This document shows, piece by piece, positions 57,961 to 64,000 of a DNA stretch of 64,000 nt. Where the stretch lies: the NCBI RefSeq assembly GCF_017591425.1, contig NW_024466603.1, positions 1-64,000 of the forward strand. Direction: 5' to 3'. The notes under the pieces were generated by a model. That model was given only the letters and a program-made list of their open reading frames with translations, was not told where the DNA came from and did not search any database. Position numbers and translations under genes: made by a program. Every line of letters starts with the position of its first letter. Positions within the stretch are counted from its first letter, which is position 1. This DNA is from Ochotona curzoniae (Eukaryota; Chordata; Mammalia; Lagomorpha; Ochotonidae).

Positions 57961-60259
57961 AATACACCTTTTTTTAAAAAAACAGGAGCCCCACATTTTG
58001 GGCTCCCTCCAAAGCTTCACATAGTTGGCTCTGTGTACAGCGTAAGTATTTGGCTCTGAGTAGAGGACTCAGTGTGTGTTCTAAGAGGAGCCCCTGGCTG
58101 TGGTACTGAGAGAGGGCACAGCACAGAGACAGGCAGGGCAGCTAGGAAGCCACTGCTCACTGAGATGGGGAGCAGGGCTGCAGGAAGACGCCAACACAAA
58201 CTGCTCAGGGACTGAACTGTAGGAAGAGTGTAAACACAGAGCCAGGAGTGCCCAGACAGAGACCTCAGAGAGATGCAGCAGAAAGGCATGGAATGGCTGT
58301 GGGAAGAGCAGGTCTGCGGGAGCCGGCAGGCTTCCCACTTGGACAGGTGACATTTGAGATGTCTGTTACATACCCCATGGTGACTGGGCAGTGGTGGCAC
58401 GCACACAGATAAGAGCTGTCAGATGGACTTACCTTGGATCACTGAGGAAAGAATGAGGCCAGATAGACTGCGAGGCTACACTCAGAGTCCTTCAATAACT
58501 GGACACTGTGGAGAGGAGACAACCAACAAGGAGGACCAGAGCAGCAACAGGCCAGGCATGAGAAGACCAGCAGGAGGGCCTGGAGCCTATATGTCATCTC
58601 TGACTGAGACATGAGTGATCCCAGTGGCTGCTTAGGAGAGCAGATCTGCATGGAGAGAAGAGGAGCAGTAGAGGGGAATGGCAGAGTTGGGCAAGCTTGA
58701 GGACTCAGGGCCTGGAATGACCAGCAGGGTCATACAGACACAGCCTCCCTTCTCTGGACTCCAGAGTGCCCGGTGACCAGGTCCAGCCAGGAGACCAGTC
58801 TCTGCTGTGTAATGTCATCCACTAGCAGGTCCGGCCCTTAAAGGCCTCCTGGGCAGCTCCCTTGAACTCTCCCCACCTCTGTGGCTGCAGGAAGCTGCAG
58901 ACAAATCTGATGGAATAAAAGAACCTTTCGTGACAGGAGGCTGGCTGCCAGAGTGACCACACACAGCAACATCCTCCCAGGACAGTTTTGGTGTTGTGTG
59001 ACTGCTATTGTAATCATTGCAAAGGTTGGGAGGCTCTGAGAAGACGGCCAAGCCTTCCTCAAAGAGAAACCGGAAATGCACAGAGAAGCAGTAGTTACTG
59101 TGTGGGTGTCTGGCTGGCTGATCCTCCGGTTCCTGGCCCTGACAAGAGGTGGGCCCATGGGTGAATGTACCTGGTCCCAGGGGCTGGCTTTGTGCATGAA
59201 TCTCAGATATTCCAGATGGCTCACAGGACATTCTGCATTCCCTGAGTGGAGGACATTACTGCAAGGAAAGACAGGAGAAAAGGGAAGTAAGAGGAAGGCA
59301 TCGGGAGAAGCTGGACAAAGGGGAGAAGGGAGGAAAGCTGGCTGGAGGCCCAGGGATGAAACTCTGTCCTTGGGTTCCTTCCCCAAGACACCCCACTAGT
59401 GACAGCACATTTAAAATCATTTTCCACTGAAGCCATGTCCAATTTTTTTGTCTATTATTTGGAACAAATGGGAACCTGATCAAAATATACTCTTAATTTC
59501 ACTTCTGTGGTTTCTGTTCTAAGCAAAGCATGTGCAGCAGTGTTGGGTACTGTGCAGAGTGCTAGGGAGACATGGGCAGAGCCTCCCGCAACTCACTCTG
59601 AGACGGGTGGCACTCGTGCCAGGGCACTGATACCTCCCTCCTGATCAGGACCGCCAAAACGGGAGTGGAGGCTCCAAGAGCGATGGGACTTGGCCCGTGT
59701 TCAGTGTCAGAAAAACACGAGATGAATGATGAGATGAGGCGGGAGAGGCAGCACTGGGCTCTGGCAGGCAAAGTGAGTGGGAACAGGTGTTCAACAGACC
59801 GAAGGCATGAGGCGGTTGAGATCAACATGGACACACGTGAGAACTGTGCACCTCATCAGAGTAAGGGCAGCTACAGGAGAGGATTCCGTCCATCCTCCCC
59901 ACCCTGCTGGCTCTAACTGTCTGCTGTGTTCCTGCAGTCCCCCGTGCTTGGTCCAGCTTTTGGTTACACCTGTGCGTGTGCCTGTGTGCCCGTGAATTAC
60001 TTTCTCTTCCCCTTCCCTATGAATCATGAAGGTCTCACTGCCCACTGTTTCTAGGCGTCTGGCACACAGAAGGCACACAAGATACTTGTACTGAATGAAG
60101 AAAACCAAGGACGGCACCTCCCAGGCACTGCTCTGTCCCCCCATGGCCGGAGGGGACAGGAGCCCAGGGGCAGCAGCACGCCGCCTGGCCAACCATGAGA
60201 GAGAGATCCAGGCCGTGGAACACTGGGACTCCACCTTGTCTCTGCTCCTAAGGACTTAC
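57961..60259. other. Probable MRNIP intron 2 (part), no exon recognised
   Basis: GC-richer unique sequence lying downstream of MRNIP exon 2 on the minus strand. I looked for a third exon encoding a Cys/Arg/His-rich segment and found none. About 59920-60105 resembles an L2 3' end (GGCACACAGAAGGCACAC, then CTTGTACTGAATGAAG). Open frames on both strands here look like chance. Confidence 0.45.
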
Positions 60260-60318
60260 CCGCAAAATGACTGTTTCTTGCCGCAGGCTTTGCACGTCCA
60301 TTTGGGACTCTTTTTCAG
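60260..60318 (-). CDS. MRNIP: MRNIP exon 2
   Basis: On the minus strand an acceptor (TTTCCTTCCAG) is followed by codons for LKKSPKWTCKACGKKQSF and a donor GTAAGT (plus-strand 60254-60259). This matches the second coding part of MRNIP, the MRE11-RAD50-NBS1-interacting protein of the DNA damage response, which in other mammals has KKS-KWTCKACGEKQSF directly after the exon 1 residues. The CKAC is the second half of a CxxC pair, probably zinc-binding with CCSC in exon 1. The exon is 59 bases by these splice sites, so the final codons (TTT TGC GG) may be shifted relative to the family's SFL(Q); see findings. Confidence 0.75.
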
Positions 60319-60358
60319 CTGGAAGGAAATTGCAGAGATATAGCTAAATATTTAGTTA

Positions 60359-60530
60359 TTTTTTAAAAAGAACTTTTTATTTATTTGAAAGGTAGACTCA
60401 GAGGAAATCTTCCACCTGCCGGTTCACTCTCTATATGGCCACACCAACTGTGTTGGGCCAGGCCAGAGCCAGGAGGCCAGACTCCACCTGGTACTCGGCC
60501 ATTACCTACTGCCTTCCCAGAGGTATTCAT
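60359..60530 (-). mobile_element. CSINE fragment, minus strand
   Basis: Tail complement TTTTTATTTATTTGAAAGG, then GCCGGTTCACTCTCTATATGG, GCCAGAGCCAGGAGGCCAGA and CTACTGCCTTCCCAGAGG. The head half is absent. Confidence 0.65.
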
Positions 60531-60669
60531 AAATATTTTTTAAACTAAAAATAGGAAAGCAAATGAGAAATAACTAAAAACAGTAAGGAAATCTGGTATA
60601 GTGTGTGCAAACAAAACGAATACAAGCTCCAAAATTTAACATAGCTTTTATATAACAAATAATTAGTTA

Positions 60670-60812
60670 CACGGAAGACCCTGAAGAAGCTCATGGCTTC
60701 AGCCAGCCTGCCCGGCCCAGCCACTGCAGCCCCTGTCACTCTGCCTGGCCAAAGCCAGAGGCCAGGAGCTTTGAGCTCTGTCTCACTCAGCCTTTCCAAG
60801 AAATTATCTTTT
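60670..60812 (+). mobile_element. CSINE fragment, 3' half
   Basis: Starts within the family at GGAAGACCCTGAAGAAGCTC and continues to TCAGCCTTTCCAAGAAATTA. No head. Confidence 0.5.
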
Positions 60813-60824
60813 CTGAAAATCTGC

Positions 60825-61131
60825 AGATGCAGCTCTGGCCTAATGGCTCAACTGGCTAATCCTTCATGTCTAAGTGTAGCATCCCATATGGGTGCTTGTT
60901 CATGTCCCAGATGCTCCACTTGCTACTCAGCTTCCTGCTTATGGCCTGGGAACACAATAGAGGATGGCTCAAAGCCTGGGGACCTGTACCCACGTGGGAG
61001 ACCTGCAGGAGGCTCCTGGCTCTAGACTGGCTCAGTTCTAGCCATCGCAGCCATTTGGGGAGTAAGCAATGGATGGAAGAGCTTTGTCTCTTCTCTCTGG
61101 AAATCTGATTTTCCAATTAAAAAAAAAAAAA
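60825..61131 (+). mobile_element. CSINE, intermediate age
   Basis: A near full-length copy (GATGCAGCTCTGGCCTAATG, GCATCCCATATGGGTGCTTG, TTTGGGGAGTAAGCAATGGA) with an A-rich tail of about 13 A. Confidence 0.8.
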
Positions 61132-61510
61132 ACCCTGCAGACATACAACTACTGGAAACGAACTCACTGGGGAGCAAGTGAGAGATGGTATGGCGTGTAA
61201 GATCTCTACAACTGTATGCTTCTGTCTGCCGTCTATTAAATGATGAAACAGTTTGATCCTTCCAGAGCTCAGCATTCTAGGCTCTGTAAGAGGGAAATGC
61301 TCCTTAAATCAGGGGCTCTTGCAAAGAAAAGAGATGTGGGAGAATGCCCATGATGCAGATCTACGGCTGGGGTAGCGTTCTCTGGGTTCGAATCCTTTTT
61401 CAGAGTTGAAAATGACCATGAGAACCGCACTACATTATCCACGTGCAACAACTTAAAGATGCAAATAATTTCCATTCCATCAACTCTCAGAATACACTGA
61501 AATAGGGAAG
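61132..61510. other. Unique sequence in MRNIP intron 1
   Basis: Nothing recognisable. Confidence 0.5.
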
Positions 61511-61515
61511 TAATA

Positions 61516-61617
61516 ATACATGGGCTCAGCTCAGGCCGTTGCTATTTGGGGATTGCACCAGTGGACTTTTCTGTCCTCTAGGAAACTCTGCCTTTCAAAT
61601 AAAAATAAAACGGCTTT
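61516..61617 (+). mobile_element. CSINE 3'-end fragment
   Basis: Only the last third is present: TTGGGGATTGCACCAGTGGA, TGCCTTTCAAATAAAAATAA. It runs tail-to-tail into the next minus-strand copy. Confidence 0.6.
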
Positions 61618-61912
61618 TAAAAGATGTATTCATTTTGATTTTAAAGGCAGTCTACACAGAGAGAGAAAGAAAGATCTTTCATCTGCTGGTTCATTCCCCA
61701 AGTGGCCACAACCAAACCAGGAGCTTCTTCCGGGTCTCCCACGTGTGTACAGGGTCCCAAGGCTTTGGCCGTCCTCGACTACTTTCCCAGGCCACAAGCA
61801 GGGAGCTGGACGGAAAGTGGAGCAGCCAGGACTAGAACCAGTGCCCATAAGGGATCCTGGTGAGTGTAAGACCAGGACTTTCATCAACAGGCTACTGTGC
61901 CAGGTGCATAAA
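61618..61912 (-). mobile_element. CSINE, minus strand
   Basis: Reverse-strand order: AAAGATGTATTCATTTTGAT, GGTTCATTCCCCAAGTGGCC, CCGGGTCTCCCACGTGTGTA, GCAGGGAGCTGGACGGAAAG, TACTGTGCCAGG. Intermediate age. Confidence 0.85.
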
Positions 61913-62429
61913 TAAAACTTTAAGAAGAAGAAAATTAAAAATCTCTTGAGGCCCTAAAGTAGTTCTTATCTAAAATGCCTAGCTTGTAATACTACCAGAT
62001 ACCCACTCAATAGCTGCATCTGGGGGGCAGGGTAAGAGCTGTTTCTCTCAAGAGACTGGCATCATGGGGAGAGCATTTGATACAAAACGTGCTTTCGCCC
62101 CTAAAAGTCTATTGCCTTTTATCACACATCTTACAGAAGTCGGATGTCAGGACACAGCCAACCAACACAGGACCAAGAGAGGGGTGTCCCTTAGAAGGGG
62201 ACAGGGACATCCAACCAGCAGGAGAGGACAAGCTGTGAGACAGGGTTAGGGCACAGATGGAAGCAGAGCCCCAGGATGTGGTGACAGGGTGCCAGCAGCA
62301 CCGAGGGGTGCTTCTCCCATGAGAAGCCTGAGGGGCACTGCGGGGGGGCTCGGGATGCCACCCCCACCCCGCCTGGGTCCCACAAGGTTCCCCAAATGTC
62401 ACTAGACTTCACCAGAGCCCGCCTCTGCA

Positions 62430-62780
62430 GAAGCCACTACTCCCCCAAACCTACAACAGAGAGGCCGGGACGACGCCGGAGGGACGCGACCCCACACCAC
62501 ACCTGCCACCCGCGGGAGGCCGGCGCCCAGCCCACCTGGTGCGCTTGGAAGAGGCCGCAGCTGCAGCACCTGAGGACGCGGCAGCGCTGAGGCGGCGCCA
62601 TGGGGCCTCCCACCCAGAGCCTCCCGCTCCCGCGCTCCCCTGCGCCCTCTTCCGGCCGTGCGCCTGCGCGCTCTGCCGGCCCGCCCCGCCCCCACAGGCC
62701 TCTGCTGGCCCAGGGGCGCCATCCCCACTTGAGGGGATCCGGAGGTTGTGGCTGCCCCAGCTGCACTTAGGGCCTTGGGT
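62430..62780 (-). promoter_or_regulatory. MRNIP: CpG-island promoter of MRNIP
   Basis: A dense CpG stretch spans exon 1 and its upstream side in an otherwise CpG-poor window. No TATA box was seen. Upstream of the ATG on the minus strand lie an ETS/GABP-type CCGGAAG (62649-62655), an NRF1-like CGCGCAGGCGCA (62659-62670) and a GC-box cluster (plus-strand CCGCCCCGCCCCCAC, 62681-62695). These are typical of a broadly expressed gene promoter. Factor binding is inferred from sequence. Confidence 0.8.
62536..62601 (-). CDS. MRNIP: MRNIP exon 1 (coding part)
   Basis: The minus-strand ATG at 62601 opens MAPPQRCRVLRCCSCGLFQAHQ (22 codons) and runs into a donor, CAG then GTGGGC (plus-strand 62530-62535). 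MRNIP of other mammals begins with a short basic N-terminus followed by VLRCCSC-LFQAHQ, so both the start and the splice site agree. CCSC gives the first cysteine pair of a likely zinc-binding fold completed by CKAC in exon 2. The protein stabilises and promotes nuclear loading of the MRE11-RAD50-NBS1 complex. Only two exons are visible; the remainder should lie further left on the minus strand. Confidence 0.75.
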
Positions 62781-63875
62781 CGCAGTCAGCCGTTCACGGA
62801 CTTGGCGGCTCTCCCAGGGCATTTCCTCCGGGTCGCGGTTGCCCATTGCTGTCCTCTGCGCAGGATCGCCAGGGAACAGAAGAGCCGGGAAGGCTCCCCA
62901 CACTGCGTCCAGAGACCCCTGAGGATGGAAACCCACACCGGGCACCTTGGAAAGGATGGGGCAACTTAGATAGGACTGTGGAGAATTTCCCAACGCCTAG
63001 CCCTTTCAAGAGTCTCCTCAGAGTCCCCTCAGCGCATGCTGCTGCCAGAACAAAACAAAAATGGGGACAAAACCAAAAACATCAGAAAGCAGCCTGGACA
63101 TCCACTGATTCCTAGGGCGGGAACCCTAAACCTAAACCCAAGCCCAGCCCCAACCCCAAACCTAACCTTTGTCATTTGTGAGCTTGGAGCTCAGCCCCTG
63201 GGCCACAGCACTGAATTAGGCCACATTCTTGCAGAACCCTCCTCAAGGTGTAGGTTTCTTTGAGAAAAGACCCTGAATTGTTACTTAGAACTACACGGAA
63301 ACAAAAGCTTGATTTGGGCCAGGAGGATGGTCATTAATTAGAAGGTCTCCTAAAATAGCTTAGTTCTCCGAACTTGCCAGGTAGGGGCCATCACTCCTAC
63401 TCCATCTTTCTCATCCCTGTTGTTAGACAAAGGAAATGTGGCCTGGGGGAGGGTGGACTGCAATATTCCTGTGCTGGGAAACTTTGTAACAAGCAGGTGA
63501 GCCTCAGCCAATGACATCAGCCCAGATTCTCTTCCTGGCAGACAGCTAAAAGTTTCCAGGAAGACAGGCAACTTTGTAACAAGCAGGTGAAGCTGTTTTT
63601 GTTCCTCCCTTCTCTTTGCTTTCCACAAAGAGTGTGCTGAGGTCTTAGAGCTGGTGCTTCTTCCTTCTTAAAAAACTGCCTCATTCAACTTGTCTGCTGT
63701 TTTTTTTTCCTTTTCACACCAACTTAATATTAAAAATGTGTTTTCATTTTGTGTAGAATTGATTTATATCTTAAAGAATCTAATACAGGTTAGTTGAAAT
63801 GGCAATTCTTATATACACTGGCAAATCATATCATGTTTTAGGATATTGCCCTTAAGTCACTATCAAGCAAAGGTT
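62781..63875. other. Sequence upstream of MRNIP, no gene seen
   Basis: No exon recognised on either strand. It includes a telomere-like stretch (63120-63172) and a repeated 23-bp word (63480-63502 and 63569-63591), each discussed in the findings. Confidence 0.45.
63120..63172 (+). repeat. Degenerate CCCTAAA/CCCAAC-type short repeat
   Basis: About 50 bases of C/A-rich heptamer-like units: CCCTAAA, CCTAAA, CCCAAG, CCCCAACC, CCCAAACC, TAACC. It resembles a degraded interstitial telomeric repeat but is not exact TTAGGG/CCCTAA. Confidence 0.5.
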
Positions 63876-64000
63876 TGTTTTGGTGCAGCAAGTGAAGCCA
63901 CCATTGAGATGCCTGCATCCCATCTCGAGAGTCCCATTGGAGTCCCCGCTACTCCTCTTTTGATTCAGCTTCTTACCAAGGCATCCTGGGAGGCAATGGA
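63876..64000 (+). mobile_element. CSINE, old, cut by the window end
   Basis: Head and middle of a diverged copy (TTTGGTGCAGCAAGTGAAGC, GCCTGCATCCCATCTCGAGA, CAGCTTCTTACCAAGGCATC). It continues beyond 64000. Confidence 0.65.

Larger units (their letters stand above)
60319..62535 (-). other. MRNIP: MRNIP intron 1, packed with SINE fragments
   Basis: About 2.2 kb between the two exons, opening with GTGGGC and closing with CCTTCCAG on the minus strand. It holds five CSINE pieces in both orientations. No other exon was recognised. Confidence 0.65.

Noticed and set aside
58815..59386. Minus-strand frames of 138 and 182 codons as further MRNIP exons
   Set aside because: They overlap in different frames and carry none of the expected MRNIP segments. 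They appear to be chance frames in GC-rich intron.
62451..62993. Minus-strand 180-codon frame across the CpG island
   Set aside because: It overlaps MRNIP exon 1 in another frame; length is explained by low stop frequency in GC-rich DNA.
1..64000. CRISPR arrays, operons, riboswitches, tRNA or rRNA genes
   Set aside because: None was seen. The tandem arrays have no unique spacers, and the SINE heads are tRNA-like relics and not tRNA genes.

Overview
The window is mammalian nuclear DNA from a lagomorph, more likely a pika (Ochotona) than a rabbit. The evidence is about 25 full or partial copies of one tRNA-derived SINE, the lagomorph C repeat (CSINE), in both orientations and of clearly different ages. 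LINE-1, MIR and L2 remnants, introns and a CpG-island promoter fit a vertebrate. The species call is inference from the repeat family.

Layout. 1-5.1 kb: SINEs around a young LINE-1 copy with a 5' inversion (1387-4209). 6.55-12.47 kb: a recent LTR provirus (ERV-A) with nearly identical 459-bp LTRs, a GAACAG target duplication and almost no coding content. 12.5-22 kb: unique sequence and old SINEs. 22.15-24.15 kb: a roughly 2-kb minisatellite with a 32-bp unit. 24-28.7 kb: unique sequence and SINEs. 28.73-31.55 kb: a processed retrocopy of DEK, minus strand, full length with a 16-bp target duplication. 31.6-45.7 kb: AT-rich unique DNA, SINEs and MIR-like remnants. 45.74-52.44 kb: a second recent provirus (ERV-B) with apparently identical 363-bp LTRs and an AGCTCC duplication. 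52.4-58 kb: AT-rich DNA, a possible orphan exon and old repeats. 60.26-62.78 kb: the 5' end of a real gene on the minus strand, MRNIP, with a CpG-island promoter, exon 1 and exon 2. The rest of that gene was not found.

The most interesting feature is the pair of proviruses. Their LTRs and 5' leaders belong to different families, yet both hold the same AT-rich block of about 2.7 kb, which starts just after an A-rich tract. LTR similarity says both inserted recently, but their coding parts are dead. They therefore look like non-autonomous elements moved in trans. The 5' side (tRNA-Lys type primer site, Gag start, Pol relic) looks betaretroviral, while the 3' side (transmembrane Env relic) looks gammaretroviral.

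Only MRNIP is supported as a host gene. DEK is a retrocopy with a broken N-terminus. Most other long open frames lie in repeats, above all the minisatellite, where all three minus-strand frames are open because its unit length is not a multiple of three.
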